Source of the DNA: Veillonella rogosae JCM 15642
GTDB taxonomy: Bacteria > Bacillota > Negativicutes > Veillonellales > Veillonellaceae
Assembly (NCBI RefSeq): GCF_002959775.1
Contig: NZ_PPCX01000009.1
Location: forward strand, 60,687-124,686
Length of the DNA: 64,000 bases
Direction of reading: 5' to 3'
The notes under the pieces: model-generated
Told to the model about the DNA's origin: nothing
Seen by the model: the letters and a program-made list of their open reading frames with translations, nothing else
Database searches by the model: none
Translations under genes and position numbers: made by a program
Part shown: positions 36,128 to 44,953 of the stretch, in pieces
Layout: every line of letters begins with the position of its first letter
Position numbering within the stretch: position 1 is the first letter of the stretch

Positions 36128-36839
36128 TGTGATGAAAGACCGTCTACAGGTTACTGAAACTACCTTGATGGTTACTATTTTATCTGGTCCTCGTCAAGGG
36201 GATAAGACTGTTTACGCTGAAGATGGTAGCGTGCTATATGGTACAGCTATTGAAGGCTTTACAGTAGATAAGGCAAAACTTAATTCTCTATGTATGGTAG
36301 GCGAAATAGAATGTTTCGTACAACCTGTAGAAAATGATCCGTCCGTTCTCGTATTGGGTGCTGGTCATGTGAGCCGAGCGATTACAGATTTACTGTTATT
36401 TATTGGCTGTCGTGTCACTGTTGTAGATGACCGTCCAGAATATGTAGTCCCTGAATTCTTTGATGAACGTGTTACACGTAAATGCTTGCCTTTAGAAAAC
36501 TTCAAGAACGATTTACCTCTTGATGAGTATAATGGGTTTATCATCGTAACGCGTGCGCATGAGTACGATAATATATGCCTTGAACAACTTCGTAGCTACT
36601 TGCCTACGTATATGGGCGTTATGGGGAGTCAAAAGCGCATTCATTACGCTTTTGAAGTGTTGCGTGAGCAAGGTTGGACTCAAGAGGAGCTTGATATGGT
36701 TTATGCTCCAATCGGGCTAGATCTTGGTGCACAAACACCGGAAGAAATTGCGTTATCTATCGTTAGTGAATATTTGGCAGTGGTACGTGGTAAACAAGGC
36801 GGCTCATTGCGGAAAGGTAGAGTGAGCCATGAATCGTGA
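36111..36839 (+). CDS. XdhC-family maturation factor, Rossmann-domain part
   Basis: XdhC binds the molybdenum cofactor, protects its terminal sulfur or selenium and inserts it into the hydroxylase. This 242-residue chain contains the XdhC C-terminal Rossmann domain: VLGAGHVSRAITDLL, VVDDRPEYV, VTRAHEYD, MGVMGSQKR and APIGLDLGAQTPEEIA. Its N-terminal 80 residues are a weak, shortened version of the usual XdhC/CoxI N-domain. That domain instead appears complete in the next gene, which overlaps it by 11 bases. The start follows AAAGGAATTTAG. Confidence 0.88.
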   Translation: METIYDVMKDRLQVTETTLMVTILSGPRQGDKTVYAEDGSVLYGTAIEGFTVDKAKLNSLCMVGEIECFVQPVENDPSVLVLGAGHVSRAITDLLLFIGCRVTVVDDRPEYVVPEFFDERVTRKCLPLENFKNDLPLDEYNGFIIVTRAHEYDNICLEQLRSYLPTYMGVMGSQKRIHYAFEVLREQGWTQEELDMVYAPIGLDLGAQTPEEIALSIVSEYLAVVRGKQGGSLRKGRVSHES

Positions 36840-37143
36840 GTTTATTGAATATCTTGAGGAGCGTAAAAACGAAACATTAGCTGTTGCTACTATTTTGTAT
36901 ACTCGTGGATCCACACCTCGTAAAGCAGGTACTTCTATGGTTGTATTCCCAGATGGTTCCATCTTTGGTACTATCGGTGGTGGCCGTGCAGAAAATGAAA
37001 TTCGTCTAAGTGCAGTTGATTCTTTGAACAAAAAAGAAGCACACCGTCGTATCGACGTTTTACTCGATGATGATGTAGCTGTCAAAGAAGGTATGGTTTG
37101 CGGCGGTCAAATGGATGTGTGGATTGAAACACAAAACATTTAA
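36829..37143 (+). CDS. XdhC/CoxI N-terminal domain protein (separate half of XdhC)
   Basis: The 104-residue product is the stand-alone N-terminal domain of XdhC/CoxI: LAVATILYTRGSTPRKAG, IFGTIGGGRAENEI and EGMVCGGQMDVWIE. The Cys in VCGGQMD is the conserved residue thought to contact the cofactor sulfur or selenium. Together with the preceding gene it rebuilds a full XdhC from two chains. The start at 36829 overlaps the upstream stop region, giving translational coupling. Last gene of the operon; a terminator is found after a further 130 bases. Confidence 0.9.
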   Translation: MNREFIEYLEERKNETLAVATILYTRGSTPRKAGTSMVVFPDGSIFGTIGGGRAENEIRLSAVDSLNKKEAHRRIDVLLDDDVAVKEGMVCGGQMDVWIETQNI

Positions 37144-37224
37144 GCGTTCAAAGGGATTGCTTTAAAATGCATATATATAAGATATCTGTTTTATAGATTA
37201 ATATATATTTATATGAAAATAAAC

Positions 37225-37314
37225 TCATGGAGTATCTGTTTCTAAATTTACAGTACTCTCAAAATGAGTTAAAATATAAGGTACAGTCATAGAATTGACT
37301 GTACCTTATTATTT
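37225..37314 (+). terminator. Hairpin and intrinsic terminator after the hydroxylase operon
   Basis: A long stem around AACTCAT...ATGAGTT (about 37225-37270, inner CTGT/ACAG and GGAGTA/TACTC pairs) is followed by AAGGTACAGTCA/TGACTGTACCTT (37278-37307) and ATTATTTTG. Confidence 0.75.
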
Positions 37315-37333
37315 TGTATAAGGAGTTATTTTT

Positions 37334-38146
37334 ATGCATATTGACGCACTTATACATACCTTTAGGCTACTTGATATCCTTGATATTTTCGTTGTTGCTA
37401 TAGGTATTTATTATTTATATAAGATGCTTAAAGATACACGAGCCGTTGCTCTTTTAAAAGGTATCGTGTTCTTAGCAATAATAAATCTGATCAGTCATCT
37501 GTTCAATCTATATGTTATTAACTGGATTTTGCAACAAAGTATGACTGTACTCCTCTTTGCGTTACCAGTCGTGTTCCAACCTGAATTGCGCCGTGCTCTT
37601 GAGCAACTCGGTCGCGGCCGTATTTTCAGCAAGGCTCAAAATGTAAACGAAGAGGAAATGGATATGGCTATCAATGAAGTGATGGCGGCGGCACGCGTTA
37701 TGTCCCGTGAACATACGGGGGCACTCATCGTGTTTGAACGAGAAGTAGGTCTTAATGACTTCGTAGATACAGGTATCTTAATGGATGCTGTATTGAGCCG
37801 TGAATTAATTAAAAATATCTTCGTTCCGAGCACACCGCTTCATGATGGGGCTCTTATCATTCGCGATGGTCGCATTCGTGCAGCTGGATGTTTGTTACCG
37901 CTTACTGAAGACCGTACGTTGAGTACTGAACTAGGTACGCGTCACCGTGCAGCTATCGGTTTGTCTGAACAAACTGATGCGGTAGTTGTCGTTGTCAGTG
38001 AGGAAACAGGTACGATTTCTTATACCTATGGCGGTCATATTTATCGCCATTTACCAGAGGATCAAATTAAGGAGGCTTTACGCACCTTTATGGAACGCCC
38101 TCGTCAAACCATTACTAGTATGTGGAAGTGGAGGGCTAACAAATGA
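37334..38146 (+). CDS. cdaA: Diadenylate cyclase CdaA
   Basis: This enzyme makes the second messenger c-di-AMP from two ATP. The 270-residue protein has three N-terminal membrane helices and a DisA_N cyclase domain. The essential motifs are HDGALII (DGA) and TRHRAAIG (RHR). It heads the conserved cdaA-cdaR-glmM arrangement, in which CdaA activity is linked to cell wall precursor and potassium control. The start follows AAGGAGTTATTTTT. The stop overlaps the cdaR start by four bases. Confidence 0.96.
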   Translation: MHIDALIHTFRLLDILDIFVVAIGIYYLYKMLKDTRAVALLKGIVFLAIINLISHLFNLYVINWILQQSMTVLLFALPVVFQPELRRALEQLGRGRIFSKAQNVNEEEMDMAINEVMAAARVMSREHTGALIVFEREVGLNDFVDTGILMDAVLSRELIKNIFVPSTPLHDGALIIRDGRIRAAGCLLPLTEDRTLSTELGTRHRAAIGLSEQTDAVVVVVSEETGTISYTYGGHIYRHLPEDQIKEALRTFMERPRQTITSMWKWRANK

Positions 38147-39063
38147 TGATTCATCTGAAACGAAACTGGCCTGCTAAGCTCTTATCCTTGCTGGCGGCTA
38201 TCGTCATGTGGTTCTTTATCATGCGGGATCAAAATCCTGTGATGGAGGTAACCTATACTGTGCCTGTACAGGTTCAAAACCTCAATTCTGGCTATATCGT
38301 AGAGGATGCACCAGATACAGTACGTGTTGTATTGACTGGTCCTCGTGATACGATTATTTCCATGAAGTCAGATAATCTTCGAGCTTATATTGATGCGTCT
38401 GGTGTAAAACCAGGTCAAAATAATGTGACTATTGGATTTACGCCTCCTGCAGGTATGAATCTTGTGGAAGTAAAACCAGACAATATCACTATTAATGTTG
38501 ACGAGTATGCTGAAAGAAAGGTTCCTGTTGAAATTGTTCCAATCGGTAAATTCTCTGATGACATTGCTTTGAAATCAGTAACGATTGTGCCGAAAGAGGT
38601 AACTGTTTCTGGGCGCAAGCAACAAGTTAATACAGTGAGCAAGGTTGTTATGAAGGTTAATGTTGCCGGACAAACTAAGAACTTCAGTGCTGTAAGTACT
38701 TTAGAGGCTTGGGATATAGCTGGCAATGTATTGGATGTACATATCAATCCAAATCAAGGTCAAGTACAATATGAACTTAACTTATTGCGTAAGAATAAAG
38801 CCGTTCCTATTACTGTGCCGACCATCGGTACTGTGCCAGAGGGCTACGAAGTTAAAGCTACATCTGCTACACCTACGCAGTTAACGGTTACAGGCCGTGA
38901 AGAACTGATTGATACAATTACTGATATTCAAACGGAACCGGTTGATATATCTGGTGCTACAGAAACCATTCAAGGTACCTATAACTTAGTCTTACCGAGT
39001 GGCATCAATAGTAATACCTCAACAGTGCGTGTAAAAGTAGAAATCCAAAAGAAAGCTACTTAA
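38143..39063 (+). CDS. cdaR: CdaA regulator CdaR (YbbR-repeat protein)
   Basis: The 306-residue protein has one N-terminal membrane helix (LLSLLAAIVMWFFIM) and an external part with three to four YbbR repeats. These show as periodic V-(R/N)-V-x-L-(T/S)-G-type strands, for example VRVVLTGPRD, VTVSGRKQQV and LTVTGREELI. CdaR modulates CdaA activity from outside the membrane. It is coupled to cdaA by an ATGA overlap. The last 27 bases, including the stop, are imperfectly repeated directly downstream. Confidence 0.92.
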   Translation: MMIHLKRNWPAKLLSLLAAIVMWFFIMRDQNPVMEVTYTVPVQVQNLNSGYIVEDAPDTVRVVLTGPRDTIISMKSDNLRAYIDASGVKPGQNNVTIGFTPPAGMNLVEVKPDNITINVDEYAERKVPVEIVPIGKFSDDIALKSVTIVPKEVTVSGRKQQVNTVSKVVMKVNVAGQTKNFSAVSTLEAWDIAGNVLDVHINPNQGQVQYELNLLRKNKAVPITVPTIGTVPEGYEVKATSATPTQLTVTGREELIDTITDIQTEPVDISGATETIQGTYNLVLPSGINSNTSTVRVKVEIQKKAT

Positions 39064-39093
39064 TGTGAAATTCAAAAGAATGCTACTTAATGT
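39040..39093 (+). repeat. Tandem 27-bp duplication across the cdaR stop codon
   Basis: AAATCCAAAAGAAAGCTACT(TAATGT) at the gene end is repeated as AAATTCAAAAGAATGCTACT(TAATGT) with a 27-base period and two differences. Confidence 0.75.
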
Positions 39094-39148
39094 ACAGCTG
39101 AATGTAGTACAGGTAGAGCTTTCACAATCATTACAATTAGATGCTAAA

Positions 39149-39194
39149 GGTCCTAATGGAGTATTATTTACCTACTCTGTTAGGGCCTTTTTTA
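39149..39194 (+). terminator. Intrinsic terminator after cdaR
   Basis: GGTCCTAA / TTAGGGCC with an inner GGAGTA/TACTC pairing, then T6. It makes cdaAR a separate unit from glmM. Confidence 0.85.
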
Positions 39195-39338
39195 TTAATC
39201 CTATATTAGCTATTAGCTTTTATAGTAGTGTTGTATAATAAAAGTGTATAACCATTTTCTTGTAGATCAGTTGTTAGGGATTTAGGTCAAATAATAACGA
39301 TATAAGCTGCCCCTGAAGGGAGCCAAAATAGGAAAGAT

Positions 39339-40937
39339 ATGATTAGAATAATAAACCTCCGCGTGGCTGTTACAGTCAAGTCGGATATAAAGGATATTGT
39401 AGAAAAGAAATATCCCCAATTGCGAGGCGCTATTGAAACGATTCACGTTGTACGACGCGCTGTAGATGCTCGTAAAAAACCAAATATTGTCTTTGTCTAT
39501 ACTTTGTTTGTTGAGGTTCATAACGAAGCTCAAATTATGAAAAAACTAAGTAAACAAAAGGATGTATCTGTATTTACAGCAGAAGATCCAGAGCCTATCG
39601 TTTATGGGAATGTACCATTAGCACATCGTCCCGTAGTTATGGGCTTTGGTCCAGCAGGTATGTTAGCCGCATTTTACCTTGCCCGTGAAGGTTACCGTCC
39701 TATCGTCTTTGAGCGCGGTCAAGATGTAGATACTCGTAGCGAAGACGTAGAAACATTCTGGAAAGAGGGCGTCTTTAAACCTGAGTCCAACGTTCAATTC
39801 GGTGAGGGTGGTGCAGGTACCTTCTCTGATGGTAAATTGACGACTCGCGTTACCCATCCTAGATTGCACGAAATCTCCAAATATTTTGTTGAATTTGGTG
39901 CGCCTGAGGAAATTTTATATAAACATAAACCTCACGTAGGTACTGATAAATTGCGTACCATGGTAAAAGCCATGCGTAAGCGCATTATTGAATGGGGCGG
40001 TGAGGTTCGTTTCGGTGCGAAGATTACAGATTTATTTATCGAAAATGACCGCATCGTAGGTGTTGAAATTAATGGTAGTGAGCGCATTGATACCACAGTT
40101 GTCTTATCTGGTGTAGGACATAGTGCACGTGATACGTATGAAATGCTACATAAACGAAATGTAGAAATGACAGCAAAACCATTTGCTATCGGTGTTCGTA
40201 TTGAACATGATCAAGCTGTAATCGATGAGTCCCAATATGGTGTAGAACCGTCTAGCTTGGGCCTTGGGGCCGCAGAATATTCTCTCGTATACCATGATAA
40301 AGAAACAGGACGTACAGCGTATAGCTTCTGTATGTGCCCAGGTGGCCAAGTTGTAGCATCTGCGTCCGAAAATGGTGGCGTTGTTGTAAATGGCATGAGT
40401 TTGTATGCTCGTGATAGCGGTGTTGCGAATAGTGCTATCGTAGTTAATGTAGGTCCCGATGATTTTGGTACGCATCCTCTGGATGGGGTAGCTTTCCAAC
40501 GGGAATGGGAACGTAAGGCCTATGAGTTGGGCGGTTCTAATTTCCATGCGCCAGCGCAAACAGTAGGTCAATTTTTGGGGCTTTCACCGACACCTAGCGT
40601 ACAAGATAGCACCTATAGCTATGAACCGGGCGTAGTGAACTGTGATTTACACGATTGCTTACCGCCATTCGTCACATCCGTATTAGAACGGGCGTTGCCG
40701 TATTGGGGCCGTCGCATTCGTGGATTCGATGATCCTGCCGTATGCATGACAGGCGTTGAAACTCGCACCTCTGCACCACTTCGTATGGGACGCAACGAGG
40801 AGCGCATTTCTCCAACTGTAGGTGGATTCTACCCGATGGGCGAGGGTGCTGGCTACGCTGGTGGCATTATGAGTGCGGCCCTCGATGGGGCAGAAACTGC
40901 TATTTTATGTATGGCTAAATACGCAAAACCAAACTAG
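39339..40937 (+). CDS. FAD-dependent dehydrogenase, COG2509 family
   Basis: The 532-residue protein begins with about 95 residues of small alpha/beta domain (MIRIINLRVAVT). A FAD-binding Rossmann motif GFGPAGMLAAFYLAREG follows, then ERGQDVDTR, FGEGGAGTFSDGKLTTR, SGVGHSARDTYEML and a terminal GEGAGYAGGIMSAALDG. This is the COG2509 group of uncharacterised FAD-dependent dehydrogenases. Its reaction is unknown; it commonly sits between or near glmM and cda genes in Firmicutes. The start follows AGGAAAG. It has no terminator before glmM, 166 bases downstream. Confidence 0.88.
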   Translation: MIRIINLRVAVTVKSDIKDIVEKKYPQLRGAIETIHVVRRAVDARKKPNIVFVYTLFVEVHNEAQIMKKLSKQKDVSVFTAEDPEPIVYGNVPLAHRPVVMGFGPAGMLAAFYLAREGYRPIVFERGQDVDTRSEDVETFWKEGVFKPESNVQFGEGGAGTFSDGKLTTRVTHPRLHEISKYFVEFGAPEEILYKHKPHVGTDKLRTMVKAMRKRIIEWGGEVRFGAKITDLFIENDRIVGVEINGSERIDTTVVLSGVGHSARDTYEMLHKRNVEMTAKPFAIGVRIEHDQAVIDESQYGVEPSSLGLGAAEYSLVYHDKETGRTAYSFCMCPGGQVVASASENGGVVVNGMSLYARDSGVANSAIVVNVGPDDFGTHPLDGVAFQREWERKAYELGGSNFHAPAQTVGQFLGLSPTPSVQDSTYSYEPGVVNCDLHDCLPPFVTSVLERALPYWGRRIRGFDDPAVCMTGVETRTSAPLRMGRNEERISPTVGGFYPMGEGAGYAGGIMSAALDGAETAILCMAKYAKPN

Positions 40938-41103
40938 TTGGTAATATATTGTGAAGTAAACTACAGTATAGGTTCATATTGGTACCGTAATATAGTTGTA
41001 TCTGTATAGTATCTATATATGTGGTGTATATAATATGATATAATACACAACAGTGAATATATGAGGACTTGTGATGTACACAAATCCCTAGAGGAGGATA
41101 ATT

Positions 41104-42456
41104 ATGGCTCGTTTATTTGGTACAGATGGTGTACGTGGTGTTGTTAATGAATTTTTAACACCTGAATTAGCCTATCATTTAGGTCGTGCAGCGGCTACGC
41201 ATTTTGGTAAGGAAAAGGAACATCCTACGTTCTTAATCGGTCGCGATACGCGTATTTCTGGTTCTATGCTTGAAAGTGCATTGGCAGCAGGCATTTGCTC
41301 TGTAGGTGGTAATGTAGTCATTGCAGGCGTTGTACCAACTCCAGCAGTAGCATATCTAGTGCGTCAACAAGGTTTTGATGCGGGCGCAGTTATTTCTGCA
41401 TCTCATAATCCATACCCAGATAATGGTATTAAATTCTTCGATGGCAATGGTTACAAATTGCCAGATGAAGTAGAAGATCAATTGGAAGAGTATGTTCGTC
41501 AAAGTGCGGATAATGAATTGCCACGCCCTACAGGTGACGGCATCGGCAAAATAGAGCACAACAGCAACTTAGCTCATTTCTATGCTCACTTTGTACGTCA
41601 CACAATCGATACATCCTTGGAAGGCATGACAATCGTTTATGATGGTGCTAATGGTGCTGCTTCTAGTGTAGGCCCTGAAATTTTAGCTGGCCTTGGCGCT
41701 AAAGTTATCAACATTAACGTAAATCCAGATGGCTTAAACATCAACCATCACTGTGGTTCTACGCACATCGAAGGCTTGCAAGTAGCTGTACAACAACATA
41801 ATGCAGACCTTGGTATCGCTAATGATGGCGATGCGGACCGTTGCTTATTGGTTGACGAAAAAGGTCAAGTCCTCGATGGTGACCAAATCATGTTGTTATG
41901 CGCTCTTAAATTGAAAGAAGAGGGCAAACTCAAAGATGATACTGTAGTTGGTACTGTTATGAGTAATATTGGCTTCCATAAAGCCGCTCAAGAATTAGGC
42001 ATGAAAACATTTGCTACTGCTGTTGGTGACCGTTATGTTTTAGAGTATATGCGTGAACATAATCTCTCCGTTGGCGGTGAGCAATCTGGTCATGTAATCT
42101 TCTTGGATCACAATACAACTGGTGATGGTATGTTGACAGCTGTACAAGTAGCAGCTCTTATGAAAGAGAAAAACCAACCACTTTCTGAATTGGCTGGCAT
42201 TATGACTAAATATCCTCAAGTTCTTATCAACGTTCGTGTTGCTACAAAAACAGGTTGGGAAGATAATGATATTATTAAAGCTGCCATCGTAACAGCGGAA
42301 GGTGAACTTGGTGTAGAAGGTCGCGTTCTAGTTCGTGCATCTGGTACTGAACCACTCATTCGCGTAATGGCAGAAGGTCCTAACCAAGAAGAACTACAAG
42401 CACTATGCCAAGAAATCGCTGATATTATCGGTAGAGAACAAGGGTTAGCGGAATAA
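41104..42456 (+). CDS. glmM: Phosphoglucosamine mutase GlmM
   Basis: It converts glucosamine-6-phosphate to glucosamine-1-phosphate for UDP-GlcNAc and cell wall synthesis. The 450-residue protein carries the phospho-serine loop ISASHNP (Ser100), the Mg-binding DGDADR motif, GEQSGH and the phosphate-binding RASGTEPLIRVMAEG at the C-terminus. All domains and the length are standard. The start follows GAGGAGGATAATT. A structured non-coding stretch follows, then a long-loop hairpin. Confidence 0.97.
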   Translation: MARLFGTDGVRGVVNEFLTPELAYHLGRAAATHFGKEKEHPTFLIGRDTRISGSMLESALAAGICSVGGNVVIAGVVPTPAVAYLVRQQGFDAGAVISASHNPYPDNGIKFFDGNGYKLPDEVEDQLEEYVRQSADNELPRPTGDGIGKIEHNSNLAHFYAHFVRHTIDTSLEGMTIVYDGANGAASSVGPEILAGLGAKVININVNPDGLNINHHCGSTHIEGLQVAVQQHNADLGIANDGDADRCLLVDEKGQVLDGDQIMLLCALKLKEEGKLKDDTVVGTVMSNIGFHKAAQELGMKTFATAVGDRYVLEYMREHNLSVGGEQSGHVIFLDHNTTGDGMLTAVQVAALMKEKNQPLSELAGIMTKYPQVLINVRVATKTGWEDNDIIKAAIVTAEGELGVEGRVLVRASGTEPLIRVMAEGPNQEELQALCQEIADIIGREQGLAE

Positions 42457-42457
42457 A

Positions 42458-42567
42458 AGTAGGGTGTGAGGCGGCAGAGGAGCTTGCGACGATGAAGTCC
42501 ACACATCACTTTGTTCCGAGCGTAAGATTTCGGAAAGCGAAATCCACAGCGAGGAACCATCTCTACT
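42458..42567. ncRNA. Possible three-way-junction RNA element after glmM
   Basis: Nested pairings can be drawn by eye. An outer stem AGTAG/CTACT (42458-42462 with 42563-42567) encloses two branches. Branch one is GTGTG/CACAC (42464-42468 with 42500-42504). Branch two is GTTCC/GGAAC (42513-42517 with 42553-42557), capped by GATTTCG-GAAAG-CGAAATC (42526-42544). It is GC-richer than nearby intergenic sequence, has no start with a ribosome binding site, and matches no RNA family I recognise. Confidence 0.4.
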
Positions 42568-42632
42568 AAGATTAAAACAATGGGTTTTAATAATTGTGAA
42601 TCCATTCTACAACTTTTATATTAAAGGTCTAT

Positions 42633-42695
42633 CCTCCTATATATGTCCCTTTGCTCCGTCCTACGTAAAGTCGCTACAGGAACATATATAGGAGG
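42633..42695. repeat. Long inverted repeat with 35-nt loop
   Basis: Perfect 14-bp arms CCTCCTATATATGT and ACATATATAGGAGG enclose 35 nt. No clear T-tract follows on either strand, so it may be a processing or weak termination hairpin. Confidence 0.6.
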
Positions 42696-42777
42696 CTTAG
42701 ATATGAGTGATATATCAATTAGAATAATTTAATGAATTATCTTTTGGCTTTGGGATATTTTAATCTAAGGGGGTAAC

Positions 42778-43476
42778 ATTATTAAAACAATAGGTTTAAT
42801 TGGAGGAATGAGCTGGGAAAGTACGATTACATATTACCAGGTATTGAATGAAACTATTAAGCAAGTTTTGGGCGGCTTACATTCGGCAAAATGTATTCTA
42901 TATAGCGTTGATTTTGAAGAAATAGAAAAGTGCCAGGCAAATGGCGATTGGAATAAAAGCGCTGAAATTTTATCCGATGCGGCTCAATCTCTTGAAAAGG
43001 CCGGTGCTGATTATATTGTTATATGCACGAATACAATGCATAAAGTTGCAGATGAAATAGAAAGACATATTCACATCCCTCTCCTTCATATTGCGGAAAT
43101 GACTGCAGTAGAGTTAGAAAAATCAGGTATTACAAAGGTAGGTCTACTTGGTACCAAGTACACGATGCAACAAGATTTTTATAAATGTATCTTGGAAAAT
43201 CGGGGAATTCATGTTGTTATCCCTAACGAAGATCAAGTTGAACTTGTAAATGATATTATATACAATGAATTGTGTTTAGGTGTTATTTCTAATGAATCTA
43301 AACAACAATACTTAGATATTATTGGTGATTTGGTAAAATCTGGTGTACAAGGTGTTATTTTAGGGTGTACTGAAATCGGACTACTTGTTAAACAGGATGA
43401 TACGGATATACCGTTATTTGATACTACATTGATACATGCAAAAAATGCGGCGTTGATCTCTATTGATGGAGTATAA
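42778..43476 (+). CDS. Aspartate/glutamate racemase-family protein, apparent ATT start
   Basis: The protein matches Asp/Glu/hydantoin racemases of the YgeA/RacX type. Catalytic cysteines appear in IVICTNTMHK and ILGCTEIGLL, with the first-strand motif IKTIGLIGGMSWESTITYY. Homology begins ahead of the first ATG (42808). In frame upstream are ATT ATT AAA ACA ATA, preceded by AAGGGGG at the right distance. The likely start is therefore ATT at 42778, giving 232 residues. Starting at the ATG would delete the first strand and put GGAGG one base from the start. Either an ATT start or a mutated start codon. The actual amino acid substrate is unknown. Confidence 0.75.
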   Translation: MIKTIGLIGGMSWESTITYYQVLNETIKQVLGGLHSAKCILYSVDFEEIEKCQANGDWNKSAEILSDAAQSLEKAGADYIVICTNTMHKVADEIERHIHIPLLHIAEMTAVELEKSGITKVGLLGTKYTMQQDFYKCILENRGIHVVIPNEDQVELVNDIIYNELCLGVISNESKQQYLDIIGDLVKSGVQGVILGCTEIGLLVKQDDTDIPLFDTTLIHAKNAALISIDGV

Positions 43477-43507
43477 TATAGTTAGGTTTTATTTTTGTTT
43501 AAGTAAC

Positions 43508-43567
43508 ATAACCCTCTATTAGATATTTTTATTCATTTTTAGAATATCTAATAGAGGGTTATTTTTA
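43508..43567 (+). terminator. Strong intrinsic terminator after the racemase gene
   Basis: A perfect stem of about 20 bp (ATAACCCTCTATTAGATATT and its complement, 43508-43527 with 43543-43562) with a 15-nt loop and a TTTTT tail. Confidence 0.9.
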
Positions 43568-43719
43568 TGTAATTAGAATTAGCTAGAGGCTAAAGCAAGT
43601 CTTTTTGTATAGTTTGAATTTATATGAGCGGCGTTAGTATAGGTACATACGTATATAAGAAGTAACTTATGTTATTATAAATATATAGTCTAAAATATGT
43701 TCGATAGTAAAGGTATAAT

Positions 43720-44832
43720 ATGAAGCTTGTTATAAAAGAGTATTGGGAAAATCTTAAAACAGAATATGAAACTGCTTATAAGGTGTCCATATTCAGTGAT
43801 TATAATGTATTAATGCAATATGCAGAGCGTTTTGGATCTTACTTACGTGGTTTGATGCAGGAGGATCCGCTTGATGTAGATGTGGTATGCGCTTTAGCAA
43901 CTGTTGAACAGGTGTTGCGGCATGAGGAAAACTCAATTCAACTATTGGAAGATTTCCTCGAAACGTATAGTGGTGAACTGAGTGATACGGATAAAGCAAG
44001 AGTTTACACTAATCTGGCTTTTTATTATAACGATGAGAGACATATAAAAGAATATGATTATCTATCGGTCGCTGTAAAGCTCAATTCTCCCTATATAGAG
44101 ACCTATAGAGGTTTGGCATTATATCATTTCTCATCTTACGAAGATAATGGATCGATAGAGGCGTTAACTAAAAGCTTACAGGCCTTTGAAAAGGGAATAA
44201 GTGTATCTAATGATTATGAAATAAGCTATGGCTATGCAGTGTGTTTGTTTGAGCTTAAAAAATATGAGAAAGCAAAGACAATTTTTGAGCAGTTGTTATT
44301 AAAATACCCAAATAGAATGCGATTATTACTTGGGATAGCTTATTGTGATGTGTATTTAGGAAATAAAAAGTAAGCTCTTGATCGGTTAAAGAAAATTAAG
44401 CTGGGCTCAGATGTAGCATATTATTTAAGTAACGATGAGATTTATGATTTTGAAGTCTTTAATGCCTATTATGTTTTAGATGAATACGAACTATTCTTAG
44501 AGGAATGTGAAAAAGCTGAAGAGGACTGTGATTTGAGTGGGGGGCCTTATTACTTTGGTCTTTGGACTACGAATCAACATGACTTGTTCCACCGTGAAGT
44601 AGATAAACAACGAACAGAACTACTAGAATGTATCGAAGACGTAAAAGCGGTTGAAGACTTTGATAGTGAAGAGGAAAAGCAAAGTTATATTCAAAGCTGG
44701 GAAGATGATTTAGAAGCTTTAAGCACTGTGGTACATAAGATTAAACATGAAAACTACAAGCCTGTAGTTGAATTAAAATTATATCCTATATATGGATGCT
44801 ACTTAATAGACTGTTTATTTCATAACTTTTGA
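43720..44832 (+). pseudogene. TPR-like protein gene interrupted by an in-frame TAA
   Basis: The first part (43720-44370) encodes 217 residues with helical TPR-like repeats (for example AVKLNSPYIETYRGLALYHF and YAVCLFELKKYEKAKTIFEQ). A TAA at 44371-44373 follows LGNKK. The same frame then continues without a break for 152 more codons (ALDRLKKIKLGSDVAYYL ... PYYFGLWTTNQHD ... IDCLFHNF). The next repeat helix starts right at the stop, so the original product was about 370 residues. A single base change explains the stop. Function unknown. No ribosome binding site of note precedes it. It could still make the truncated protein. Confidence 0.8.
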
Positions 44833-44904
44833 TACTCTTATGTTTGTGTGATAAATCAAAAAGGATATCTGTATTTGAACTGCTATGAGATTTGAATAAA
44901 AAAG

Positions 44905-44951
44905 AAGAAAGCACTACTTTGAATTGTAATAATCCAGAGTAGTGCTTTTGT
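44905..44951 (-). terminator. Intrinsic terminator after the beta-helix protein gene
   Basis: Perfect stem AAAGCACTACT / AGTAGTGCTTT with a 19-nt loop; on the minus strand it is followed by CTTCTTTTTT. Confidence 0.85.
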
Positions 44952-44953
44952 CA

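Noticed and set aside
40146..40571. 141-codon minus-strand frame
   Set aside because: Antisense to the FAD-dependent dehydrogenase, whose motifs are intact.
42458..42567. glmS-type ribozyme or RNase P RNA after glmM
   Set aside because: It lacks the AGCGC...GACGAGG core of the ribozyme and the conserved RNase P segments.
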